Below, one piece after another: positions 36,770-47,228 of a DNA stretch of 64,000 bases. The translations under genes and the position numbers were made by a program. Numbering within the stretch: the stretch's first letter is position 1; each line of letters starts with the position of its first letter. Source of the stretch: Smittia aterrima (Eukaryota > Arthropoda > Insecta > Diptera > Chironomidae); NCBI GenBank assembly GCA_033063855.1, contig CP093831.1:28272001-28336000 (forward strand), written 5' to 3'. The notes under the pieces are model-generated. The model was not told where the DNA came from, did no database searches, and saw only the letters and a list, made by a program, of their open reading frames with translations.

Positions 36770-38897
36770 ATGGAAATTTTCATTTTGCTTTCGTTGTTTT
36801 TAAAAATTTTGTGCAAAGGAATTTCGTTAAGTGAGGAATCTTCGGAGCAAACCTGGTCGAAGGCATTTGAGAACGTATCTCGTCACTTGTTCCAACTAGA
36901 AACGAGAATGTTCATCAACAACTATGGCGTAGACTCGGACACGATTACGTCATTGGTTCTGAAGAATTTAAACGAGAACGCGATGCCATTTCAACTGAAG
37001 AACTTGCTACTGGACCAAGACAAAGTCTTTCTCGACTCCTCGGCTCTCATTACGTTCAACAATTTAGCACTCACTAAAGATTTCAATCAGAAATTGATTT
37101 TGAACAACGAATACTTCAAACCGCTACAACTCTTCGTGTTTTGCCAAAACGCTACCATCAAAGAAATTGAATCACTCAGCCTCGATGTCGAAGAAAGAGG
37201 GGAAAAGTACGTAATGACCAAACTACAACAAAAATTGGACGATCCAATGAACGGCGGAGACCCATTTGGACAATTTCCTGTGCAGAGATTTAACTCGTAT
37301 CTCCTGGACATCATCCAATACGAATACTTTCTCGTTGAAGAAGAAGGTTACATCAAGATTATGACTTTTTTGTGGTTCTCTCCTGGAAAATGTGCAGAGC
37401 TGACATTGATTGAAGTCAACAAATTCGACAAAATCACGAAAAAGTGGGAAAACGACAAATTTTCAATGAAAAAGATGGCAAATCTTCATGGATGCACGAT
37501 TGTTTATGAACGTGAATATTTAGAAACGAAGGGTTACTTTCATTCATTAATGGAGATACCTTTTCATTTGATTTTTGAAAGTAACATTAACGTCAAATTT
37601 GTTCAAATATCTATGCAACCGAAATTTGATTTGTTTCAATCAAAAGGATGTTTGACTGCGGTTAACAATGACAGATATCACTCGTAAGTGATTCTTGGAA
37701 AGTTTCTGGTTGATTCCTAAATTTTGATTATGTTTTATCAGGTTCGAACTCAACTTTATAACTTTCCCAGTTGATTATACAACCTCCCGTTTGTTTCCGT
37801 ACGATAAACCAGAATATTATTCTGAATACGAGAAACTTGTGATGCCTTTTGACGTTTTCACTTGGGTGTTAATTGCAATTTTCTTCATGTCAGCATTCGC
37901 AGTGATTCTGATTTTGTACTTGTGCGTGAAAAGATCAACAAGAGACTTCGTCATTGGGCCGAACGTGTCAACACCGTCGCTGAATGTAATCCAAATCTTT
38001 TTTGGAATCTCACAAGTCGTTGTACCTCGTAGAAACTTTGCCAGGTTCCTCACGATGATGTTCATCCTTTATTGCTTGATCATTCGGACAGCATGGCAAG
38101 GAAAAATGTACGAGTTCATGCAGAAGGACATTGAAAAACCAGGAGTCGAAACAATTGAACAAATGATCGAGCATGGCTATATTTTTTTTATGGAGAACAA
38201 TTTCGAACAAACATTTCCGAATTCAGAAATTTCTAAACGGTAATAAGTTGAATATCTTCCAGAACTTAATGTGTCATAAACTCCAAATATTAATTTGTCC
38301 TTTGTTAACAGGGGGAATATTCATACACGTGATATGATTGTTGACTACGATAACTCAAAGGGAGCAGTTCAAATGAATTCGTATCGATTCGTTAGTCAAC
38401 CATATGATCAACAAAAAAAAGATATTGAAAAAATCAAAAAGGAAGAGTTCGCTGCAAATGTCTGTGGACTAAGATTTCCACGTCATCATCCTTTATTTGA
38501 GATTATTGATCAAAAGCTTCAACAATATTTCACTCACAAACTCACTAATTTAGATTTTCTCAATGAATTAGCTGCCGTTAATAACCCTAAATCCATTTCA
38601 TTGTCTGCCGATTATCAATGGCCATCGCATAATGAAAAACGTTTTAGAACTTACAATGATCCGAAGGTTTTAACTATGAAGATGCTTGAACCTGGATTTG
38701 TTATTTGGACTTTAAGTTTGCTGTTGGCAGTCACTGCATTCATTGTCGAATGGTTGATAACATTGAAGAACTTTCTCGTCATGAGATACATTCTGGAGGC
38801 ATTTTATACTACAAGACGTCAGAATACACAATTCAAAGAGTCGGAGACAATCTTGAGAGCAGAAGAAAAGCACGTCATGATTATTGAAGAATTATAG
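36770..38897 (+). CDS. Divergent ionotropic receptor IR4 (most divergent member)
   Basis: Exons 36770-37683, 37742-38239 and 38312-38897 join to 665 residues. Domain order as in IR1: signal peptide, TM1 after MPFDVFTWVLIAIFF, pore NVIQIFFGISQVVVP, RTAWQG, second lobe (TIEQMIEHGYIFF), TM3 FVIWTLSLLLAVTAFIVEW. It differs more from the others than they do among themselves, has short introns (58 and 72 bp) without insertions, and carries about 25 extra C-terminal residues (QNTQFKESETILRAEEKH). It is probably the oldest split in the array. Confidence 0.87.
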
Positions 38898-39050
38898 GTA
38901 AAACATTGCAACTGTTACAACTTGCGTAAACAATATAATTTATATGATTCCACATTTGCAACTCGAAAAGAATTTTTCTTAAAATCCGGCCAATTTTTAT
39001 ACAAAAATTAAATATAATTTATATATATTTTTTATATAATTGTGATTCAG

Positions 39051-39806
39051 AATATTGACAAATGCAAGGAAGTGCTAGAAGATGTCGTTGCTTTGGCTAC
39101 TCACGCCCTCGAGAAGTACATCAACAATAAAATGGTAAATTAAGTGGTTAAATCTAAGTCGCTTTCAATTCTAATCGATCAATTAAATCACTCACAAAAT
39201 CATTTTTTTTTTCTAAAATTTACCCTTTTTTTACTTTTCTCCACATTTTTTGCCATTCTAAGTCAAAAAACCATAGATAACAATATAACTAGATTGGCCA
39301 TCCTCAAATATTTTGTTAGGTGAAGGTTATTTTGTTGTTGTTTTCGTTTGTATGAGGGTCGATGCCCCTCATACATTTCTAAAATTGTTGATGTTGGACC
39401 CGAAGGTAAGCAAATATTCTATGAGGGGCGATGACCCTCAAAATATTTTATTGAGGGCCGATTACCCTCACAAATGGAAAAACAACAACAATAAAAACCT
39501 TCGCCTAACACGCTTGGCCAATCTAGTTATATTGTTATCTATGGAAAAACGAAAGAAAATTTATTATAAAGCTTTGTGCAGCACCTCCCTTTCTGGTTTT
39601 ATCACATAACCGGAATTACCACCGTGCGATCTAGTTTATTTAAATTATTACATTATAGTTTTTTCCGCAGGACGTTGCCGCATTCATTTCGAAGAAGCTT
39701 GATAGAAAATACAACTGGCATTGTTGGCTACGGTTTTGGATCATTCGTCACTCATGAGACGAACTTTTTTATCTGTTTTTGCCTTGATCTTAAACTAAAT
39801 AACTAA
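39051..39806 (+). pseudogene. LC8-type dynein light chain relic
   Basis: Two exon-like pieces match the dynein light chain LC8 family: 39051-39134 (CKEVLEDVVALATHALEKYI) with a good GT donor, and 39671-39806 (DVAAFISKKLDRKYN, then in another frame IVGYGFGSFVTHETNFFI). The family reads TWHCIVG at the junction. Here the repeated CATTGT/ATTGT has collapsed, causing a shift of frame. No first exon with a Met was found. The intervening intron contains a MITE and a Helitron-like 3' end. Confidence 0.7.
39271..39544. mobile_element. MITE with 30-bp perfect terminal inverted repeats
   Basis: CCATAGATAACAATATAACT begins a 30-base sequence at 39271-39300 that recurs as an exact reverse complement at 39515-39544. 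The inverted similarity continues imperfectly inward (GGTGAAGG...AACAACAACA). AAAAA is present on both flanks. No coding capacity. Confidence 0.75.
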
Positions 39807-40393
39807 TCAAGTTGTTTGAAAGCACAGTTTATTTTCTGCACAGTTTACGTGTTCCACAAAGTTTTTCAAATAAAAAGTTTAAGAATCAATAAAATTAGGT
39901 TTTATTCGATTTACACGTCATGTGTCGTTTCATATTCTGTAATTGTTGGATGATAACATTTCCCGTGCTCCTTCAGTTCGTCAACACTTTCATTTTCTTT
40001 CCAAGCTTTATTATTTCCAATGAATCGATACAACTGACACAACTAAACGCTGGTTGACCTATCTAATGCCTATGCATCTGAAAGGAAAAAGAAGTCAAAA
40101 GTTAAACCGTGAAATTATTAGCAAGAAATAAAATTCTCTCTAATGAATTCTGAGGAGATTACGAAATATGTAAATAATCATGTCATAAACAATACATTTC
40201 GACTTTCTTCTTTTGCATTATCCAAATGCTAAGTTAGTCAGTTTTGCGTCTCGACGTCTGTTGCTTACGAAATCTGGACGACTTTATCTATTTTTTAGCA
40301 TTTAAATTACGTAGCAACTCTTCTGTAAGATTTTTTTATTATGATTACCGGACAAACTATCCTGCAAGTCTTAAAAAAATTCAAAAGATGCTT

Positions 40394-40634
40394 CCTCTTC
40401 CTGAAATCTATCGCCAGCAGGAAAGTTATTGCTAAGTAATCGCTTTGACGATAGATTCTAGCAAAAACTTTTGTGGTGGCGATGAGAAGTGTTGTAACGG
40501 CCGGAATTAATTTGAAAGTTATCGCTGGTTCAACGATAACTTTTTGAACCAACGTTAGATTTAGTTTTGAACCGGCGATAGATTTTTGCGATAACTTTAC
40601 GAGCGATAGATTCACGAGCGATAACTTAAACATC
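40394..40634. mobile_element. Single arm of the foldback element family
   Basis: About 240 bp closely matching the left arm of the element at 32793-33516 (AAATCTATCGCCAGCA to CGAGCGATAACTT). It lacks the opposite arm. Confidence 0.65.
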
Positions 40635-41266
40635 TTTCCCTTACAATAATAATCCGATTCCCGCGAATCCTTCGAAATTTTTCTTCGACAGTAGAATTTT
40701 TTTTTTCGACAGACATTTTTATTGATGTTACATTTCCCTTGTTTTTTTGACTTGAGTTGATCTTATTTTCTTACAGTGAACTACAAAAATCGATTACCAT
40801 TTTATCAAAGATCCCACACGCACTACTTGTAGGTTACAAATTGTAACTAAAGAAATAAGTAAAACAGCAGTTCGTAACGAGCTAACCGTAGGATTTTCAT
40901 CTGTTGGACTGGTTACAGGAGATGAGACAGTTTACTGGGTTCACTGTTCACAGGTGAATCATCGCTTTTTTTGTGGTCCGTCTTCACAAATAAACAAATA
41001 CATCATTTGTTTGCCTCGGTTTCAGCACGTCCAGCATTATCAATAAGTAAAGCACAAGTTGCGACACAAATACGAGAGCTAATAACTGGAATCGCAGCAA
41101 AAGTATTTTGTAACATGAGTTAAAACTAGCGGAGAAGTTTAGCGGAAACTATTGGATTTATATTTTTAAATGTCAACGGAAGCTTTTCATGTTTTCAAAT
41201 TTTGTCTGTGATATTTCAAAAAAAGATTTAAAAAAAAGTGCAAAAATATTTTCTTTCACATCAAAA

Positions 41267-42061
41267 CTATTTTCCTGGTTCCATACATTTTTCGACGTAT
41301 TGACGATTGTAGTCACATATGGGCTCGTCGTATGGATTCCAATAAGGACACTTTTTATAATTTTCATTGGAGATGCAATCGACAACAGCGTAAACAGACT
41401 CAGGAAACGTAACGCATTTAGGTTGTCCGTCATTTTTAAAATTTTGATCAACACATTTTGAAGCACTCTCTTTTAAGACAGGTATCCAAGCCTTGTCATT
41501 GTCAACATCAACTAAAAACGCTTCCGTTAAAATGTCCGCGTTCATTCCCGTTGCTTCTATAGCAACTCCATTGTCGTCTTTAGAATATTCTATTATTCCC
41601 GAAGTTTCAAAACAGCAAGTCGCTATGCAGCACGTAAGAGCGTCTGAGTCCTCAATTGTAGAACATATCGTCATGTAGCAAGTCATAAAAAAATCTGATG
41701 AAATACTTAGCATTGGATAACGGCAACACGCATCTAAATATGGAGCCATGTTCGCTGATAAATATTGGCACTCTTCGGCATTATCTCCGTAATCATAACT
41801 ATAATCATAGTCGGTCGATGGAGCGTAATCATAACTATATGAATAATCGTACTCATATGATGGAGCTTCCTCGTAGGCCGGATAATCATACGAAGAACTT
41901 CCTGATGCAGGTGCGTTGTAATCGTAGGAATAATCGTCTGAGGTAACCTGCAATTAATAACATTAAAATACATTCCAAACAATCGCTAAGTTTCAATTAA
42001 CCAATCCGATCCAATTTGTCAGAACGAAGAACAAAATATTTTTAATTTTTGAAGGTTCCAT
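41267..42061 (-). CDS. Plus-C-type odorant-binding protein with Tyr-rich N-terminal extension
   Basis: Minus-strand exon 42061-42002 (signal peptide MEPSKIKNILFFVLTNWIGL) joins in phase to exon 41947-41267, giving 246 residues. After the signal comes about 55 residues of low-complexity Tyr/Asp/Ser sequence (YDYSYDY, YEYDYSYSYDY). The Cys-rich core follows, with CCRYPML, a CC..CC cluster, KCVDQNF, KCVTFPESVYAVVDC and a C-terminal KC; 15 Cys in all. Spacing recalls mosquito Plus-C odorant-binding proteins, secreted carriers in sensillum lymph. The Tyr-rich extension is not something I associate with that family. Family assignment is probable, not certain. Confidence 0.6.
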
Positions 42062-42756
42062 TTCGAACAAAGAGTTAACTCGAACAGAAGACTTTGTTGC
42101 TTAAAGAGTTTAAGTTAAAGTTGTGAAGAAAAAATATTTTTGGCATTGACATTGATTAAAATGTTAACGGAAGTTTTCTCATGTTTTCAAATTTATTTCT
42201 GTGGTAACTCAACAAATGTTTCAAAAAAAAGTGCAAAACTATTTTAAATTACTTTTTTCGACGAACGGACGATTGTATTCACATTTGGGGGTTTTCATTT
42301 CTTACGTTACGCAATATCCATACCTGCTTTCAATGCAGTATATCTGAAGTTCGAGTCTTCAGAGTCCAGAACCTTGAGATCAAACCCACCGGCCCAATAC
42401 CTGGAAGCTCGATAAAAAAAGACGATTTTGGCTTGTAGCTCGATTTGTTCGAGAACGGAAGCAGCAAGCTTCTTCCGGTTTAAATCATTTGGTTCTATTT
42501 AGGGACGAGACAAAAACCTTTTTAAAAGGACTTGATAGCTCAAGTGGTTCGGGCCCACAGGGCTGGAGTCTGGTGAGCTCCATACAAATTTTCTTAACAT
42601 TTGCGCTGACACTTCTTCACGAGAAAGTGTGCTCAAACAAAAGTCCACCTTCGACCAGCGCCAAGTGAAACTTCTTTCCCTATGACATTTCGACTATGGA
42701 CTATGGTCAGCTGGTCACGACAAAGCAATAAATCCCAGAAAAGTTTTACATATACT

Positions 42757-43131
42757 CAAAAGAATATTATCAAAAGAATGGTTAAGGATTATTCGCACTT
42801 GAATATTTGTGGACTCAAATTTCCACGTCATCATCATTTGTTTGAAACAATTGATCACAGAATGAAACAACATTTCGTTGGCGGAATCTTAATTCATCCA
42901 GACTTTGGGAGATCATGTGGTAGTTTATCGTGGCCGGAACTAAAGGCAAAACTCTTTACAGTCATCGAAGAACCGAAAGTTTTGACCATGAAAATGCTTG
43001 AACCTGGATTCGTCATTTGGACTACAAGTTTGTTGTTCGCAGTAGCTGTGTTCATCTTAGAATGGATCGTCACTTTGAAAGACTATCTCGTCATGAAATA
43101 CATTTTCTCTTTTTACTCCTTACGTCATTAG
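42757..43131 (+). pseudogene. Isolated IR exon-3 fragment
   Basis: It encodes the C-terminal part of an IR from IIKRMVKDYSHL through FVIWTTSLLFAVAVFILEW to the usual FYSLRH end. It closely matches IR2 exon 3, but exons 1 and 2 are missing upstream, where unrelated repeat-like DNA (42.3-42.65 kb) sits. The similarity continues past the stop into the spacer up to IR5. Confidence 0.85.
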
Positions 43132-44000
43132 ATTCATTGTCGAAAAATATTAAAATTTAAAATTTCGGTTTAAAATGTTGCAATGGAATTGTGATTTGTT
43201 TGATCTAAAAATATAAGAATTGAAACACATTTTCTTATTGTGAATAACAAAAATTTAATTATCGTTATATCGAAGACCACACACGAACTACATGAACTAA
43301 AATACAAATAAAACAGCAGTTCGTGATGAGCTTGCTGCAGGGTTTTTCATACTGATCAAAGGTTGAAGGTCAGATCTGATCCATCCATTCGTTTCAACAT
43401 TCTAAACGTTTCTTGTGAGCAAATCACAGAGGAATGAAAAACGAAATATACACCCTGTCTTGTGCTCCAAACCCGACTTGCTCGTCTTATCTATAAATTA
43501 TGACAACCAAAGGAGACCACAATAAATTAATTTCATTTGTTGGATGAAACAACCTAAAATGTTGAAGTCTTGAATATTTTCTCATGCAGATAAGACTCGT
43601 GTTAAATATTTTACATGTTCGAATGTTGTGAGACATTTTTAACAAGTAAGTAGCTCAGGTAATGTTCTTATTTCAGTATAAAGGATTTCTTCGAGGTACA
43701 AAGTCGAAAATAATTAAGGAAAATGAAAATTTATTTCATCTTTTTGTTGCTGGTGAAAGTTTTGTGCGAAGGAATAATTTTGAATGTTGATCCATCGCTT
43801 GAAGTCCTGACAAAGGCTTTTGTGAACATAACTCGTCACTTGTTCAAACTAGAAACGAGAATGTTCATCAACAATTATGGAGTAGACTCGGACACGATAA
43901 CGCCACTAATCTTGAAGGACTTGAACGAGAACGCGATGCCATTTCAACTAAAGAACTTGCAAATGGACAAGGAAAAGATCTTGCTCGACAGCTCAACTTT

Positions 44001-44727
44001 TTAAGGCTTTTTTCGATAGAAAAAACCTTATTATGGCCACTTTGTCCGTCCGTCTGTTCGCACTGTATAGCAGCCTAGAGAATAGCTGGGAGGCTGAAAC
44101 TTGGTGTGTGTGGTCCTTAGGGAAGGGGTCAACGTGTGACGGGGCCAAAAGGTCAAAGGTCAACTTTTTCAAAATTTTCAAAATTTTATCCAACGGAAGT
44201 TTTTATCCAAAATTTTATCCAAAATTATATCCAAGGAAAATTCTTATCCAAAATTATATCCAAGGAAAATTCTTATCCAAAATTATATCCAAGGAAAGTT
44301 CTTATCCAAAATTATATCCAAGGAAAGTTCTTATCCAAAATTATATCCAAGAAAAATTCTTATCCAAAATTATATCCAAGGAAAGTTCTTATCCAAAATT
44401 ATATCCAAGGAAAGTTCTTATCCAAAATTATATCCAAGAAAAATTCTTATCCAAAATTATATCCAAGGAAAGTTCTTATCCAAAATTATATCCAAGAAAA
44501 ATTCTTATCCAAAATTATATCCAAGGAAAGTTCTTATCCAAAATTATATCCAAGGAAAGTTCTTATCCAAAATTATATCCAAGGAAAGTTCTTATCCAAA
44601 ATTTTATCCAAGAAAAATTCTTATCCAAAATTATATCCAAGGAAAGTTCTTAGCCAAAAATTATGCAGAAAAAAGAAAAAATCGAAAAAAGCCTTTTACC
44701 AGGTCGCCTGTGACCGGTATTCTTAAT
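44001..44727. mobile_element. Repeat insertion in IR5 exon 1
   Basis: Bounded on both sides by TTAA-containing T-rich sequence; the uninterrupted paralogs read CTCTTAACC here. It begins GGCTTTTTTCGATAG, contains TTTGTCCGTCCGTCTG, a 29-bp minisatellite, ATCGAAAAAAGCC (inverse of the start), and then the hairpin ACCAGGTCGCCTGTGACCGGT also seen near 32438. TTAA could be a piggyBac-type target, but the ends are not clean inverted repeats. Confidence 0.55.
44186..44650 (+). repeat. 29-bp minisatellite, about 15 copies
   Basis: The unit is TTCTTATCCAAAATTATATC plus CAAGGAAAG, with variants AGAAAAA/GGAAAAT. Because 29 is not a multiple of three, the array reads open in more than one frame (SKIISKESSYPKLYPRKVLI-type repeats), which is a by-product and not a gene. 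Confidence 0.9.
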
Positions 44728-45338
44728 TTTTTAACCTTCAACAATTTCTCATTCGTCAAGGAATTCAATCAAAAATTAAATTTGACGAATGAATATTTCA
44801 AACCGCTTCAGCTTTTCGTCTATTGCCAACATGCAACAATCTCTGATATTGAATCTCTCGAAGTGGATGTTATGGAAAGGGCGAAAAACAACAAAATTTC
44901 TGTAGTTGGTTTTTTCGGAGTTTCTCAACTAAATTCATATTTATTGGACATCATCCAATATGAATATTTTATCATTGACGAAACAAACTTCATCAAACTG
45001 CTGACGTTCCTTTGGTTCTCTCCTGGAAAATGTGGAAAGCTTCAGCTAATTGAACTAAACAAATACAACAAAGTGACAAGAAAGTGGAAGAACGACAAAT
45101 TCTCAATAAAAAAATCGGACAATCTTCATGGCTGCACTATCTATGAAACATTACTTTCACCTGATATGACTACATCTACAAACCCAGGAAATGATATTAG
45201 CGAGTATTTTCCAGTTCTCAACAACGCAACATTATTTCCCGATTTTATGATACGCAAATCAGACATTTTTTTCAAGAGAGGATGTTACGATGCTTTTGAT
45301 AGATATCGCTACGAAAATAACAACGGGTAAGTTAGGTA

Positions 45339-45440
45339 CACTTAAACCTCTCAAGTTCCCCACTTCTCATAGTTCCCCACCCTTAAGTTCTCCACTTATA
45401 GGACCGACTTTTGGTTGGGGAACTATGGGAGGTTTGAGTG
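45339..45440. mobile_element. 102-bp TA-flanked MITE in IR5 intron 1
   Basis: Ends CACTTAAACCTCTC and GGGAGGTTTGAGTG are inverted repeats flanked by TA (45337-45338, 45441-45442), as for Tc1/mariner elements. Its interior (GTTCTCCACTT, TAGGACCG) is also found in IR7 intron 1 (about 62925-62975), where the ends are lost. Confidence 0.65.
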
Positions 45441-47228
45441 TACTTAACGGAGGGCTGCAACTACGCCAAAAGTGGAACTGGAAAAGAGGTTGTAGCAGCT
45501 TCTCCAGGAACAAAGATGACCAGCCCCTTAAAAATAATATCTCTTCTCTTTTTTCTTAGATCGGGAAAAAGAGTTGATGTCGATTTCATCACATATCCTC
45601 TTGATTACATAGTTTCGCGATTGGCCGTTGATGTTAAGTTTGAGAACTATACTGAATACGACAAGTTGGCGATGCCTTTTGATGACTTCACGTGGGCATT
45701 GATAGCGCTTACCTTCGTGACAGCATTCACGACGATTCTGATCTTGTACTGCTGCGTGAAAAAGTCGATAAGAGATTTCATCATTGGCCCTAACATCGAC
45801 ACTCCAGCGCTCAATGTCATTCAAATATTTTTTGGAATCTCACAAGTTGTTATGCCAAGAAGAAACTTTGCAAGATTTCTGGCGATGGTCTTCATTCTTT
45901 ATTGCTTGATCATTCGAACAGCGTGGCAAGGAAAAACCTTCGAGTTTATGCAGAAAGATATTGAAATACCAATTGACAAGCACACGATCGACGAGTTGAT
46001 CGAGAAAGATTACACTTTCATTATGGAGCCAAATTATAAAGAAAAGTTTCCGGAAACAGAGATTTCTAAAAGGTAAATTGATTTTTGTACTCAGAAACGT
46101 TTTCTAACTTTTTATTATATTTTTTTACGTATAGAGGAAAAGTTTCTTCACTTATAGATTATTTAGGAGAACCCAAGTGTGCTTACGAGGTAAACCCTTG
46201 TATGTTCCAATTTTTGTACAATATAGACAAAAATCTAAAGTATTCGATCGACCTGCAAAGAGATGTTACCAAAAAACTCGTTAAGGATTATTCGCAATTG
46301 AGAATTTGTGGACTTATATTTCCACGACATCATCATTTGTTCGAAACGATCGACCACAAAATGAAACAACATTTCGATGGCGGAATCTTCATGCATTCAA
46401 AGTTTGGAACATCATGTGGCAGTTTGCCATGGCCTGAGCTAAAGACAAAACGCTTTAAAGTCATCGAGGAACCGAAAGTTTTGACAATGAAAATGCTTGA
46501 ACCTGGATTCGTCATTTGGACTACAAGTTTGTTGTTCGCAGTTGCTGCGTTTATCTTCGAATGGATCGCAACTTTGAAAGACTATCTCGTGATGAAATAC
46601 ATTCTGCAGACATTTTACTCGTTACGACATTAGAATGCACAACAATTGAAATTTAAAATTTCTGTTTAAAAATGTTGCAATGGAATTGTGATTTGTTTTA
46701 TCAAAAATATAAGAATTGAAACTCATTTAATAACAAAAAAAAATTACCGTTATATCGAAGATCACACACGAACTACATGCATCTAAAATACAAGTAAAAC
46801 AGCAGTTCATGATGAACTTACTGCAGGGTTTTCCTTTTCATACCGGTCAAAGGTAGTTTCAATTCTGATCCTTACATTTGTTTCAAAGTGATAACTTTTG
46901 TATAAGAATAAATTTAAGTGTCATAAATAAAATTTAAAGTAGAATATTTTGTCTTGTCTGATCTAGGATTGAACTTCATTTTCTTACAGTGACCTACAAT
47001 AAATTGATTACCAATAAATCGAAGGATACACGCACAACTTGTAACTAGAGAAAAACGTTGAAGTCTTTAATATTTTCTCATGCAGATAACACTCGTATTA
47101 AATATTTTACATGTTCGACTGTTGTTAGACATTCTCAACAAGTAAGTAGCTCAGGTAATGTTCTCTACTGTCATTACAAAGGATTTCTTCGAGTTATTAA
47201 GTTGAAAATAAGAAAATATTGAAAGAAA

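Larger units (their letters stand above)
43723..46633 (+). pseudogene. Divergent ionotropic receptor IR5, exon 1 split by an insertion
   Basis: Exon 1 starts at 43723 and reads normally to about 43998, where a 0.7-kb repeat creates an immediate stop (44002-44004). IR coding resumes at about 44725 (LTFNNFSFVKEFNQKL) and runs to the donor at 45326. Exon 2 (45560-46072) and exon 3 (46135-46633) are open, with RTAWQG and TM3 intact. Without the insertion the gene would match the IR family over its full length. Closest paralog: IR7 at 61.8-63.9 kb, including the unusual KSDIFFKRGCYDAFDRYRYE and a shared intron-1 sequence. Confidence 0.85.

Noticed and set aside
44033..44726. Two long overlapping frames encoding SKIISKESSYPKLYPRK repeats
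   Set aside because: By-product of a 29-bp minisatellite that stays open in more than one frame.
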